Source: Myxococcus sp. RHSTA-1-4
GTDB taxonomy: Bacteria; Myxococcota; Myxococcia; Myxococcales; Myxococcaceae
Direction of reading: 5' to 3'
Assembly: GCF_020037125.1 (NCBI RefSeq)
Contig: NZ_JAIQDG010000008.1
Coordinates: 62,001 to 126,000 of the forward strand
Length of the DNA stretch: 64,000 nucleotides
The notes under the pieces were generated by a model. The model worked only from the letters and a program-made list of their open reading frames with translations, searched no databases and was not told the origin of the DNA. How positions within the stretch are numbered: position 1 is the stretch's first letter; each line of letters opens with the position of its first letter. This document shows, in pieces, positions 25,858 to 36,249 of this stretch. The position numbers were made by a program, and so were the translations under genes.

Positions 25858-27061
25858 TCAGAACACCGTGCCGTCACTGTCCACGCGGATGGGCGGCACG
25901 CCACCGGGGCGCAGCTCCGCCGCCACCCGCCGCCCCGCCGTCCACGTCCCCCCTTGCAGCACCTTCGCCAGCGGCAACTCCTCCGCGTTCATCCCCAGCC
26001 GGCCGCGCACCAGCGCCGCCACCCTGTCCAGCAGCGCCACCGTCAGCGCGCGCCACTCCACGATGGGCTCGTCCCCCGGGTGCAGCGCCACGGTGGTGAT
26101 TTTCGTGTCACGGGGCACCAGCACGCCCAGGTCCACGAAGAGGCCGCCGTTGCGGTACTCGGGCAGGCCGGTGAGGCCGTCCAGCTCCGTCACCACCACG
26201 CCGGCCTCGGCCAGCGGCTCCACCAGCGAGTACGTCAGCCACTGCGACAGCTTGTGGAAGGGCACCAGCGCCTCCACGCTCTCCACCGGGCCCAGCGCCG
26301 AGTGCGGCCACACGTCGCCCAGGTTCACCGCGTCCACCATGACGCGGCCCGGCCAGATGGGGCCCAGCACCTCCAGCACCAGCCCCAGCAGCTCCGCGGC
26401 CCGCACGGAGCGCCGCTGCGCGGTGATGATGTCGAAGAGCGCTCCCGGCCGGGGCAGCACCTTCGCCAGCCCATGCATCAGGTGCAGCCGCCCGTCCAGC
26501 CCGTCCAGCGGGTTGGAGTCCGACACCTGCATCCCCCGCGCGAGCGCCTCGCGGGTGAGCCGGCCCAGCGCCTCCGCGTCCGCGCGCAGCGGCCGGTCCG
26601 GGTCCGACGAGAAGACGCCATCCATGAACATCCGGAAGCTGGCGACGGCCAGTCCCTCCGAGCGCGCCCACGTGCCGCCGCCCCGCTCGCGGTAGCGCCA
26701 CTTCGGCCCGCTGCCCGCGTCCAGCAGCACGCTCACCACCACGAGGTCCAGCTTGGCCCGCGCCCGCTCCTGCGGCGTCGCGTCCTTCAGCCGCTCGTTC
26801 AACTCCTCCACGCGCGCCACGCCGCCCGCGTCGAAGTGGCCCCAGCGGCTGTGCAGCGGAATCTCCAGCGTGGGGTAGCACTCGCGTGTCACCTGCAGCA
26901 CCGTGTCCACCACCGTGGGCAGCCGCGAGGGCTCCACGCGGAAGTGCGCCAGCCGGCCCGCCAGTCCCAGGTCCAGCAACTGGTGGCACCGCTCGCGGAT
27001 GGCGGACGGCGTGCGCAGCCACGCCACGGCGGGAGAGACGTCGGACCTTGCCAGTGAGGTG

Positions 27062-27069
<8 letters not shown>
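25858..27069 (-). CDS. URC4/Urg3-family protein of uracil degradation
   Basis: 403-residue member of the URC4/urg3 (DUF1688) family. Recognisable segments are LEIPLHSRWGHFDAGG, GPKWRYRE, SEGLAVASFRMF and ARAKLDLVVVSVLLDAG. The family is required for the URC pyrimidine catabolic pathway first described in the yeast Lachancea kluyveri; its exact reaction is not settled to my knowledge. It overlaps the end of the URC1 homologue by 8 bases and lies directly before upp, so the three are translated as one unit. Confidence 0.88.
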
Positions 27070-28315
<1,246 letters not shown>

Positions 28316-28369
28316 GGGACGCCCTCCTTGCGGGCGCGGGGAATGTCGAGCGCGAGGACCGGAAGCGGA

Positions 28370-29860
28370 TCAGCTCATCCACGAGCCGTCGGTGCGGGCC
28401 GACCACTTGCGGGTGACCTTCTTCAGCGCCGTCCAGAAGTCGAGGCTGGACGGGCCGGTGATGTCGCCATGGCCGAAGCGCGAGTCACCGGTGCCACCAA
28501 ACGAGAAGGGCTCGCGCGGCACGGGGACGCCCACGTTGACGCCCACCATGCCGGCGCGCACGCCCTCCACCACGGCCTGCGCCACCGCGCCATTCGTCGT
28601 GAAGATGGAGGCCGCGTTGCCGTAGGGCGACGCGTTCTCCACCTCCAGCGCCGCGGACAGCGTGGGCACGCGGATGATGGAGAGCACCGGGCCGAACAGC
28701 TCGCGCCGCGCGGCCTCCATCTCCGGGCGCACGCCGTCCAGCAGCGTGGGCCCCAGCCAGTTGCCGCCGGCCCACGCGTCTCCGGCGGGCCGCTTCCCGC
28801 GCCCGTCGAGCAGCACCTTCGCGCCCTCGGCTTCCGCGCGGGCAATCGCCGTCTCCAGCCGGTCCACCGCGCCGCGGTCGATGAGGGCGCCCATGCCGGG
28901 GCCCACCTCCAGCCGGGCCGCGCGGCGGGAAACTTCCTGGATGAGGGGCTCCACGTCGCCGACGGCGAGCAGCACGCTGGCGGCCATGCAGCGCTGGCCC
29001 GCGCAGCCGGTGAAGGAGTCGACCACGGCCTGCGGCGTCAGCTCGGGGTCCGCGTCGGGGACGATGATGACGTGGTTCTTCGCGCTGCCCAGCGCGAGCA
29101 CGCGCTTGCCGCGCTTGCAGCCCTCCGCGTACACGTGGCGCGCGACGGCGGACGAGCCCACGAAGCCCAGCGCCTGCACCTCCGGGTGCGCCACCAGCGC
29201 GTCCACGGCCTCCTTGCCGCCGTGCACGACGGAGAAGACACCGGGCGGATAGCCGGCCTCGCACATCAGCTCGCCGAGCGCGCACGCGGTGAGGGGCACC
29301 TTCTCGGAAGGCTTGAGGATGAAGGCGTTGCCCAGCGTGACGGCGATGGGGAACATCCACATCGGCACCATCGCCGGGAAGTTGAAGGGCGTGATTCCGG
29401 CGACGATGCCGAGCGGCTCGCGGCGGAACTCACAGGTGACGCCGCGGCTGACCTCCATGTGGCCACCGGTGTCGAGGTTCTGGAGGGACAGGGCGAAGTC
29501 GCAGACCTCCAGGCCCTTGAGGAGCCCGGCGCGTCCCTCCGCCACCGTCTTGCCGGCCTCGCTGGCGGCGAGGTTCGCGAGCCGCTCCAGGTCGCGCTCC
29601 ACGAGCTGGCGGAAGCGGAAGAGGAACTGGGTGCGCTCGCGCAGCGGCAGGGTGCGCCAGAGCGCGGCGGCGGGCCGGGCGGCCTCCACCGCCCGCGCCA
29701 CGCCCGCGGTGGGCGTGAGCGGCACCCGGCCGATGACGGTGCCCGTGTACGGACTGCGTACGTCGAGGAGGCTCGCGCCCGAGGGCATCTGCCACTCGCC
29801 CCCCACCAGGTTGCGACACGGAACGACGCTCTCAGGAAGCTGGATGAAGGACACGCGCAC
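28370..29860 (-). CDS. mmsA: CoA-acylating (methyl)malonate-semialdehyde dehydrogenase
   Basis: 496 residues, ALDH superfamily, MmsA type: GITPFNFPAMVPMWMFPIAV region, GSSAVARHVYAEG, and the catalytic Cys in CAGQRCMA. MmsA enzymes turn methylmalonate semialdehyde (valine breakdown) or malonate semialdehyde into propionyl- or acetyl-CoA using NAD and CoA. As first gene of the URC cluster it could finish uracil breakdown, because 3-hydroxypropionate from uracil is oxidised to malonate semialdehyde; that link is inferred from position. Start: GTG 29860, or GTG 29854, which is better spaced from the GGGGGG. Confidence 0.9.
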   Translation of the reverse strand: MRVSFIQLPESVVPCRNLVGGEWQMPSGASLLDVRSPYTGTVIGRVPLTPTAGVARAVEAARPAAALWRTLPLRERTQFLFRFRQLVERDLERLANLAASEAGKTVAEGRAGLLKGLEVCDFALSLQNLDTGGHMEVSRGVTCEFRREPLGIVAGITPFNFPAMVPMWMFPIAVTLGNAFILKPSEKVPLTACALGELMCEAGYPPGVFSVVHGGKEAVDALVAHPEVQALGFVGSSAVARHVYAEGCKRGKRVLALGSAKNHVIIVPDADPELTPQAVVDSFTGCAGQRCMAASVLLAVGDVEPLIQEVSRRAARLEVGPGMGALIDRGAVDRLETAIARAEAEGAKVLLDGRGKRPAGDAWAGGNWLGPTLLDGVRPEMEAARRELFGPVLSIIRVPTLSAALEVENASPYGNAASIFTTNGAVAQAVVEGVRAGMVGVNVGVPVPREPFSFGGTGDSRFGHGDITGPSSLDFWTALKKVTRKWSARTDGSWMS

Positions 29861-30031
29861 CCCCCAGGCGTAGCGTGAACGAGGTGCGCTCCATCATAAC
29901 CGCGAGCGATGACAGCCCGGCAACCCGGGCCAGGAGCGGGTCATCCTTGAATCAGTGGACTGTCACGTATCCAGACAGCCGGAGTGCTGGAAACCGGCCA
30001 ATGCAGAGCGTCATTTCATGAATGGAAGACA

Positions 30032-30703
30032 CTAGCGAGACGGCTCACCGAAGGTTCGCGGGCCGGCGCGCCAGTCGCTTTCCACGTCATTGTCCAGAGG
30101 GCCGCCGGGTCCCCACTTCCGGCCCATTGTCTGTGGGGCCAACGGAAGCGGCACCGGCGAGGGCGTGTCCTCGGTGAAGTCGCCTCCAATCGAGGGCCGT
30201 GGCCGGCCCCCCAGCAGGAGCACGTCATCGACGGACTGGCGGACGTGGAACAGGCCGGCGATACCACCCGGGCCTCTCGTGACGCCTGAAATCCGCAACG
30301 AGGTGCTGGCCCCGCCCAGGTTCCAGCCAAAGAACCCCTCCGCCACCTTGATTCCGGGGACCTGTCGCGCGGTGACGGGGTCGGTATAGGTGCTGGAGAC
30401 CGGAGGGCCGCTGTAGCCGAACTCCTCGAAGATGACGAGATAGCTCCCGCCCGACATCGTCCCCAGGAGCCCCGCCTGGTTGGCGTAGTCGGGCTCGTCG
30501 ACGTTGGGGTTCAGGTCCTGGCGGGCACGGACCTGGATGGAGAAGGGAGACAGGTCCAGGGTCTCGCTCGCCGGCTCATCCAGGTAGAGCTCCACCACTT
30601 CCGGAAACCACTCGGTGATGACCAGCCCGCGCCGCTGGGTGCAACCGGCCAGGGCGACCAGGAGGAGGACTCCCACCGCGCGAAGGAGAAAGGGACTCGT
30701 CAT
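30032..30703 (-). CDS. Lipoprotein of unknown function
   Basis: 223 residues. Signal with lipobox VALAGC (Cys about 20), then TQRRGLVITEWFPEVVELYLDEP and a strand-rich body with GGSYLVIFEEFGYSGP. The phrase VITEW...VELYL resembles the lamin-tail-like (LTD) surface domain that many myxobacterial exported proteins carry, so an LTD-type fold is possible. The ATG overlaps the stop of the preceding lipoprotein gene (ATGA). It is the last of three lipoproteins on this strand. Confidence 0.72.
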   Translation of the reverse strand: MTSPFLLRAVGVLLLVALAGCTQRRGLVITEWFPEVVELYLDEPASETLDLSPFSIQVRARQDLNPNVDEPDYANQAGLLGTMSGGSYLVIFEEFGYSGPPVSSTYTDPVTARQVPGIKVAEGFFGWNLGGASTSLRISGVTRGPGGIAGLFHVRQSVDDVLLLGGRPRPSIGGDFTEDTPSPVPLPLAPQTMGRKWGPGGPLDNDVESDWRAGPRTFGEPSR

Positions 30704-31221
30704 GACTCGCACCACAGCTCGACTTCGTTCGAAACCAGGGTGGGATGGCTCGCGTTTCCTGGCCGCCCCACCCTCGCCTTGATGTCCGCCGGGTTGCGGG
30801 GACCAATCGCCGGGTTGTGCCCTTCGCCGGTGCCGTCCAACCGCCCCACCACCTTGTTGTCTGCGTCACAGGTCAGGGTGAACGTGAGGGTGCCCTCATG
30901 TGGCCCCGGCGAGAGGTTGCGCGCGTCCACCACGAGCTGTCCCCGGTCCACCACGTCGTCCGCGTTGAGGGCGCCGTCATCGTCGAACACCTGGACCGCG
31001 GGCGCGACGTTGCCTCCGGGCTGGTGGAGCTCGTAGGCGATGCGAACCGTCACGACCCCGGCGCCGGGCTGCGGAGGCGGAGGAAGGATGCTGACCTGGG
31101 TGAGGGTGTAGTCCGCGTCATCCACCACTCCCACGCCGATGCGGATGGGGCCGCTGGCACACCCGCTGCTCACGGCGACGAGCAGGGCGGCCAGTTCCAG
31201 CCAGACATGACGCCGACACAT
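30700..31221 (-). CDS. Lipoprotein of unknown function
   Basis: 173 residues. Signal with lipobox AVSSGC (Cys about 21). The mature part is beta-rich with a proline run (ILPPPPQPG) and two Cys (TCDADN and WCES) that could form a disulfide. No family recognised. It is the middle gene of a three-lipoprotein cluster, overlapping the next start by four bases and 19 bases behind the first. Confidence 0.7.
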   Translation of the reverse strand: MCRRHVWLELAALLVAVSSGCASGPIRIGVGVVDDADYTLTQVSILPPPPQPGAGVVTVRIAYELHQPGGNVAPAVQVFDDDGALNADDVVDRGQLVVDARNLSPGPHEGTLTFTLTCDADNKVVGRLDGTGEGHNPAIGPRNPADIKARVGRPGNASHPTLVSNEVELWCES

Positions 31222-31240
31222 CTTCGCCTCCTCTCGCGCG

Positions 31241-31837
31241 TCACCGTGGGTTGATGGTCATCTTCGGCGGCTCCAGCTCGAGCGGCGCCCACTGGCCGAG
31301 CTCCGTCCCGGGCACGCCGAGACACAGCAGGCTGTAGTTGACGGCCCCGAACCAGGGGTCGTCGTGGTTGTCGTCGGACAGGAAGAACCGGATGCTGAGG
31401 TCCGCCAGCTGCGTCGGTGGCTGCGTGGCGGTGTTGGGCGGATGAATTCGGACCACGGAGACCTCGACGTTGCCCAGGCCCCAGTGGTGGTCTTCCGAAT
31501 CCCAGTCGAGCCTCGCGTCGGGCGCGCCGGGGTTCGGCTGGGCGGTGCCATAACCGAGCCCCCACCCGGTGAGTGACGGGAGGATGACCGCGGTCCCCAC
31601 CGGCACCTCCACCGTCGCCTCGACGAAGTGGGAATCGGCGGCCTCTGGAATATTCCCGCTCGTCGTCGTCAGGCGCAGCAGGCCCAGGACTTCGAGCCGC
31701 CGGGCGATGACGCCGTGGGTCACGGGGCCTTCGACCGTCGTAATCGTCTCGGGGCGGGTGGCCGCACAGCCGCCCAGCAGCATCGTCAGCAGCCCACCCA
31801 CGGCCCAGACGATGGCGAGTCCATGCCTCCCCGACAT
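31241..31837 (-). CDS. Lipoprotein of unknown function
   Basis: 198 residues. Signal with lipobox MLLGGC (Cys about 24). The beta-rich body contains DSHFVEATVEVPVGTAVILP and LSIRFFLSDDNHDDPWFG. It shares overall style and size with the next lipoprotein downstream (both speak of rare, beta-sandwich-like surface proteins), but I see no close repeat between them. It is first in the three-gene lipoprotein operon. Confidence 0.7.
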   Translation of the reverse strand: MSGRHGLAIVWAVGGLLTMLLGGCAATRPETITTVEGPVTHGVIARRLEVLGLLRLTTTSGNIPEAADSHFVEATVEVPVGTAVILPSLTGWGLGYGTAQPNPGAPDARLDWDSEDHHWGLGNVEVSVVRIHPPNTATQPPTQLADLSIRFFLSDDNHDDPWFGAVNYSLLCLGVPGTELGQWAPLELEPPKMTINPR

Positions 31838-31927
31838 GCGCGCTCCCCCCTTGGTGACACGTTCAATATCCGCATCACGTGTCCACCTGCCGGTGAGGCG
31901 CCGCGAGACGCCGGGAGGGCTGCTCGT

Positions 31928-32338
31928 TCAGCCGCGAGCGTCCAGGCCCAGGGCCGAGCGGAGTCTCGCGAGGGTGGCGGTGTCCTCCGCGTCGGGAGGA
32001 AGGCCCTGGCTCCGGGCCTCGACGTACAGCGCGAGCGCGTACTGGAAGCGGGAGGAGGCGGTGGAGGCGTCGCCCTGCTGCTGGAGCAGCTCGCCGTCCT
32101 CGGCCACCAGCCGGGCGAGGACCTTCACGCGAGCGGGGTCCCCGAGCAGCCGCGCGGTGGACGCGGGGTCCGCGAGCAGCAGGGCGCCGTACTCCATGCC
32201 GAGCGAGGAGAGCGCCGTGTCCTGGATGAGCTGCCGCGCGTCCGTGAAGCGCTGTTCCCGCCGGGCCTTGAGGATGCGGGCGAGCGCGGCGGCGAACTCC
32301 TCGATGAGACGCTCGATATAGTCCTTGCGGATGGACAT
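31928..32338 (-). CDS. Small alpha-helical protein (DUF6483-like)
   Basis: 136 residues, soluble, almost all helix, starting SIRKDYIERLIEEFAAALARIL. The start pattern and TPR-like rest (DTALSSLGMEYGALL and ASSRFQYALALYVEA) recall the DUF6483 family. I assign that name tentatively. Start ATG 32338; a longer frame to 32377 adds only a Pro/Gly stretch. It is divergent from the TssBC-like gene with a 106-base space. Confidence 0.6.
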   Translation of the reverse strand: MSIRKDYIERLIEEFAAALARILKARREQRFTDARQLIQDTALSSLGMEYGALLLADPASTARLLGDPARVKVLARLVAEDGELLQQQGDASTASSRFQYALALYVEARSQGLPPDAEDTATLARLRSALGLDARG

Positions 32339-32444
32339 GGCGGGTGGAGGGTAGGCCCCGCGGCCTGGGCCGGCCACCCCATTCTGAAACGCCCGCCCGG
32401 CGCGCTAACGTAGCCGCCCTCCACGAACCAGGCGGGAACGGTCC

Positions 32445-34109
32445 ATGAGTCAGAGCGGAAGCAGTCCAGAAGGAGCACGCGTGCGGTGGCTGGTGGCGGG
32501 AACCTTCTCCCCCGCTCCCTCCGGCCGGCGCTTCCATCTCACCCCCGAGTCCTTCGGCGCCGAGCTCGCGCGCGCCGCCAGCGGGCTGCGCGTCACCGTC
32601 CCCGACCGGCTCGGCGCCAGTGACTCCCGCACCGTCGAGCTGTCCTTCGACCGGCTCCGCGCCTTCGGCCTCGCCGACCTCATCACCACCGTCCCCGTAC
32701 TGCGTGCCCTCCACGCCCTGCGCGAGGAGCTCGCCGGCTCCGACCCGCTCCGCCCGCTGAGCCCCGAGGAGGCCGCCTCCCGCGTCGCCAGCATCACCGG
32801 CCCCGGGCGCCTCCCCGACGCCGTCGCCGAGGCCCTCCGCGCCGCCGCGCCTCCCCTCCCCGACGCACCTCCGCCGCCTCCCGCCACGTCCGGAGACGAA
32901 TTGGTGGAGGCCCTCCTCAACCGCGCCGAGGCGGGCTCCCCCGCCGCCGCGTCCCGCGCCGTGGACGCCTTCCTGCGCGCCATCAATCCCCGCGCTCCCG
33001 CCTCCCCGTCGTCCTCGCCTCCGCCGCCCGCCGCCTCGCGCAAGACGGCCCGCGACGTCATCGAGGAGGCCCTCCTCCTCACCGCGAAGGACCTCCTCGC
33101 CGCCGAGCCCGTCGCCCACCTCGAGTCCGCGTGGCGCGGCCTCAAGTGGCTGCTGGACCAGTGCCCCAAGTCCTCCGGCCTCGCCGTGGAGGTGCTCGAC
33201 GTGAGCCACCCCTGGCTCCTCGACTCCCTCCAGGCCGTGCTCGCGGCCGACCCCTTCGACCGGCCCGACGCCGTCTTCGTCGTGGACGCGAGCGATGACG
33301 TCGCCCTGCTGGGCAGGCTCGCGGCGCTGGGCGAGCGCGCCCAGGTCCCCGTCGTTGCCGCGGTGCCTCCGTCGCTGCTGGGCCTCACCCCGGGCGAGCT
33401 GGCCCTGGGCCTGGAAGAGGAGCGGGACACCATCTCCGAGGCGTGGGCGGAGCTGCGCCAGGACGAGTCCGCGCGCTGGCTGTGCGCCGTCCTCAACCGC
33501 GCGGTGGTGGCCAGCGAGGGCCGTGGCGTGGCGAAGCGCGTGAGCTTCACCAGCCCCGCGCTCGCGGTGGCGGCGATGCTCGCGGCCAGCTTCCGCGACA
33601 CCGGCGCCTTCGCGCGCATCATGGGCCAGCCCGGCGGGCTGCGCGCCCCGGCCATGTGGGAGCTGCCCTCCGGCCGCGACAAGGGCCTCGCCATCCCCAC
33701 CGAGCTGTTCCTCCCCATCCGCGCCCAGTCTCGCCTGGAGGAGCGAGGCATCCTCGGCCTGGGCAGCGGGCGCAACGCGGACGCGGTGCTGCTGGCCGCC
33801 GCGCCCACCGTGTACGGCGGCGGCTACTCGGTACCGTTGCCCGCGCAGCTCCTCACCGGCCGCATCGTCCGCTTCGCCACCTGGGTGAGGGACCAGCTCC
33901 CACCCGGCTCCGCCGGAGAAGAGGTCTCCGACATCTTCTCCCAGGCCGCCGAGGTCTTCCTCTTCCGCGGCGCCACCGAGAACGGCCAGCTCCGCGCCGA
34001 GGTCGTCTCCACCGACGAAGGCCGCGGAGTCCAGGTCACCGCCACCGTCCGCCCGGAGCACGCCGGCACGCGCTTCCAGCTCGGCTTCGTCCTGCCGCTG
34101 CGAGGCTGA
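32445..34109 (+). CDS. TssB-TssC-like (T6SS contractile sheath) fusion protein
   Basis: 554 residues. The N-terminal part (about 25-110) has the look of TssB/VipA: FHLTPESFGAELARA and VELSFDRLRAFGLADL, then VPVLRALHALREEL. A Pro/Ala/Ser-rich linker (about 120-205) leads to a part resembling TssC/VipB: HLESAWRGLKWLLDQC, VEVLDVSHPWL, FARIMGQPGG, IPTELFLPIRAQSRLEERGI and LGSGRNADAVLLAAAP. Normal T6SS sheaths are two separate proteins of about 170 and 490 residues encoded among baseplate and tube genes; none of those is near. It may be an orphan sheath-like scaffold or a degenerate relic. The call rests on motif memory, not a search. Confidence 0.55.
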   Translation: MSQSGSSPEGARVRWLVAGTFSPAPSGRRFHLTPESFGAELARAASGLRVTVPDRLGASDSRTVELSFDRLRAFGLADLITTVPVLRALHALREELAGSDPLRPLSPEEAASRVASITGPGRLPDAVAEALRAAAPPLPDAPPPPPATSGDELVEALLNRAEAGSPAAASRAVDAFLRAINPRAPASPSSSPPPPAASRKTARDVIEEALLLTAKDLLAAEPVAHLESAWRGLKWLLDQCPKSSGLAVEVLDVSHPWLLDSLQAVLAADPFDRPDAVFVVDASDDVALLGRLAALGERAQVPVVAAVPPSLLGLTPGELALGLEEERDTISEAWAELRQDESARWLCAVLNRAVVASEGRGVAKRVSFTSPALAVAAMLAASFRDTGAFARIMGQPGGLRAPAMWELPSGRDKGLAIPTELFLPIRAQSRLEERGILGLGSGRNADAVLLAAAPTVYGGGYSVPLPAQLLTGRIVRFATWVRDQLPPGSAGEEVSDIFSQAAEVFLFRGATENGQLRAEVVSTDEGRGVQVTATVRPEHAGTRFQLGFVLPLRG

Positions 34110-34180
34110 GCGCGGCGGGCCCCGGCGCCGGAGCGCGGCCGTCCCGCGGGCCGCCTCCCGGCGGCCTCCCGGGCGCCACA

Positions 34181-34204
34181 CGTGGAAGGAACGTTCATTC
34201 CACG
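34181..34204. terminator. Palindrome between convergent genes
   Basis: 24-nt palindrome with arms CGTGGAAGGAAC/GTTCATTCCACG and one mismatched pair, between the sheath-like gene and the GNAT gene. It is related to, but one base shorter in the core than, the GGAATGGA-N3-TCCATTCC element. Confidence 0.55.
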
Positions 34205-34229
34205 GTGCCCGGCTCGATGGGCCCCGGCG

Positions 34230-34757
34230 TCAGCCCTGGAGGCGCAGCACGTACGCCTCCAGGTACACCGTGGGCAGCGGCATGTCTCCCTCCGGCTCGC
34301 GCACGTAGCCGCGCTTCATGTACATGCCCGCCACGCCCACCGCGCCCCTGCGCACGTGGAGGCACACCGCGTCCACGCCCCAGCGCCGGGCCAGGGCCTC
34401 GGCCGCGTCCAGCAGGGGCCGGCCCAGCCCGGTGCCGTGGTAGCGCACCGAGGTGGCCAGACCGCGCAGGTCCGCCGCGTTCGGCAGCCACGCCTCCGAG
34501 CCCGGCGCGCCCGGCGGGAAGAGGGCCACCGTGCCGGCGACCTCGCCGTCCACCTCCGCCACCAGCACCGAGGCCACCTTCCGGCGCGAGGCCACGTCGC
34601 GCAGCTCGCGCCTGCGCTCCTCGGTGTAGACGACGTCCGGCAGCTTCTTCGCGTACTGGGTGAGGAAGGCCTCGACCAGCAGCTCGCCGACGACCGCGTC
34701 ATCCTCGGGCCGCGCCTCGCGGATGACGGCCCGGCCCACCACGTCCTGGTTGCTCAT
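34230..34757 (-). CDS. GNAT-family N-acetyltransferase
   Basis: 175 residues, the usual GNAT size. The segment LATSVRYHGTGLGRPLLDAAE matches motif A, the acetyl-CoA pyrophosphate loop (Q/RxxGxG/A), here HGTGLG; VAGMYMKRGYVRE matches the C-terminal motif B. It should transfer acetyl from acetyl-CoA to an amine. The substrate is unknown and the neighbours give no clue. Confidence 0.85.
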   Translation of the reverse strand: MSNQDVVGRAVIREARPEDDAVVGELLVEAFLTQYAKKLPDVVYTEERRRELRDVASRRKVASVLVAEVDGEVAGTVALFPPGAPGSEAWLPNAADLRGLATSVRYHGTGLGRPLLDAAEALARRWGVDAVCLHVRRGAVGVAGMYMKRGYVREPEGDMPLPTVYLEAYVLRLQG

Positions 34758-34790
34758 GCGCCGCGCTCTAACACACGAGGCCCGCGCCGT

Positions 34791-36038
34791 TCACAGGTAG
34801 TCGCCGATGAGCAGGGAGAGCTGCTCCCCCAGCTTCTGCAGGAGTCCCCGCCGCTTCCACCCGCTCCAGTGGATTTCGCGCGAGTGGCCCAGGTCCTTCT
34901 CGAAAGTCTCCGCGAGCCGCGCGGCCAGCTCCGCGTCCTCCACCACCACGGAGCCCTCCTCCGAGCCGGCCAGCGCCAGCGGGTCCAGGTTGGTGGAGCC
35001 GACGACGGACAGCGAGTCATCCACGAGCATCGTCTTGGAGTGCAGCATGGACAGCTCGTACTCCCAGATACGCACGCCCCCTTCGAGCAGCCGCGCGTAG
35101 GTGGCACGCTGCGCCGACTGCACGGGGGCGATGTCATGGTACCGCCCGGGCACGATGACACGCACGTCCACGCCCTGCTTCACCTTCTCGATGAGCATGT
35201 CGCTGATGGCTTCCGAGGGGATGAAGTACGCGTTGGCAATCCACAGCCGCTCCCGCGCCGCGGCGATGGTGAGCAGCGTCATCCGCCGCGCGTCGGACAG
35301 GAAGCGGTGGCCGGTGCTGGCGACGAAGCCGGCGCGGGCTCCGCCCACCGCGGGCAGCTCCGGGAAGTCGCTGGCCGGGAGGAAGTCTCCGCCGGCCTCC
35401 TGCCAGTTCTGGGCGAAGGCCACCTGCATGTCGCGCACGGTGGGGCCCTCGACGCGGACGTTCATGTCGCGCCAGTACTCCGCCCCCTGCGCGTTGCCGA
35501 GCCAGCTCTTCCAGATGCCCCAGCCCCCGGTGATTCCCACCCTGCCGTCACGCACCACGATTTTGCGGTGCATGCGCGCCTTGATGCGGGAGGCGTCGAA
35601 CGAGGAGATGGAGCCCTGGATGGGGCGGAAGACGCGCACGTCGCAGCCGGCCTCGACCAGGGAGGGAGACACGGCCTCGAAGTTGACACTGCCGAGCGGG
35701 TCCACGAGCACGCGGCAGACGGTGCCGGGCTGGCGCTCGCGCAGGGCCTGGACCAGCCGGTCCGACGGCTCGCCCGGGCGCCAGATGTAGCTGGCGATGT
35801 GGATGCTGGAGCGCGCGGCGCGAATCTCCTCCTCGATGGCCTCGAAGATGTGGCCGTTCTCCACCAGTTCCACGCGGTGGCCGGGCTCCAGCGCCACGCC
35901 GAGCGATTGGAAGTACGCGAGCGAGCGCGCCTCGGGGCCGCCCTCCGGCAGCGCACGGATGCGCAGGTCGTGCCGGTGATTGGGATGGGGGCACCCGGCG
36001 ACCAGCAGCGCGACGAGCACGAGCGGGGCCAGCTTCAC
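34791..36038 (-). CDS. Phospholipase D / cardiolipin synthase-like lipoprotein
   Basis: 415 residues with lipobox LLVAGC at the N-terminus. Two HKD motifs are complete: HRKIVVRDGRVGITGG in the first half and HSKTMLVDDSLSVVGSTN in the second, the paired active site of the PLD superfamily. Order and spacing match cardiolipin synthase type enzymes (ClsB/ClsC), which join phosphatidyl groups. The lipid anchor is unusual for Cls, which is normally cytoplasmic-facing, so this one likely acts in the periplasm or at the outer membrane, on lipids or nucleic acid. Confidence 0.85.
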   Translation of the reverse strand: MKLAPLVLVALLVAGCPHPNHRHDLRIRALPEGGPEARSLAYFQSLGVALEPGHRVELVENGHIFEAIEEEIRAARSSIHIASYIWRPGEPSDRLVQALRERQPGTVCRVLVDPLGSVNFEAVSPSLVEAGCDVRVFRPIQGSISSFDASRIKARMHRKIVVRDGRVGITGGWGIWKSWLGNAQGAEYWRDMNVRVEGPTVRDMQVAFAQNWQEAGGDFLPASDFPELPAVGGARAGFVASTGHRFLSDARRMTLLTIAAARERLWIANAYFIPSEAISDMLIEKVKQGVDVRVIVPGRYHDIAPVQSAQRATYARLLEGGVRIWEYELSMLHSKTMLVDDSLSVVGSTNLDPLALAGSEEGSVVVEDAELAARLAETFEKDLGHSREIHWSGWKRRGLLQKLGEQLSLLIGDYL

Positions 36039-36249
36039 CTCCGGAAGCTAATCGCCCTGGAGCCGGAGTGCATCTGCCCTCCATGACGCTCCGGTCTGAC
36101 ACCAGCGTCCGCCCGCGAACATCCGGCCCCGGCGCCGCTGTGCGCTGGAGGGCACCCTGTCCGGGAGAGGGTGGCCGCCTCCACGCGTGATGCGCACCGT
36201 TCCCCGCCACCGCGCTCCAGGCCGGAGGACGGGTGGCCCCAGTGTGCCC

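Noticed and set aside
31875-34181. A 768-codon minus-strand open frame
   Set aside because: It is antisense to the sheath-like gene and overlaps the DUF6483-like gene in a second frame; composition is Gly/Arg/Ala-rich without a domain.
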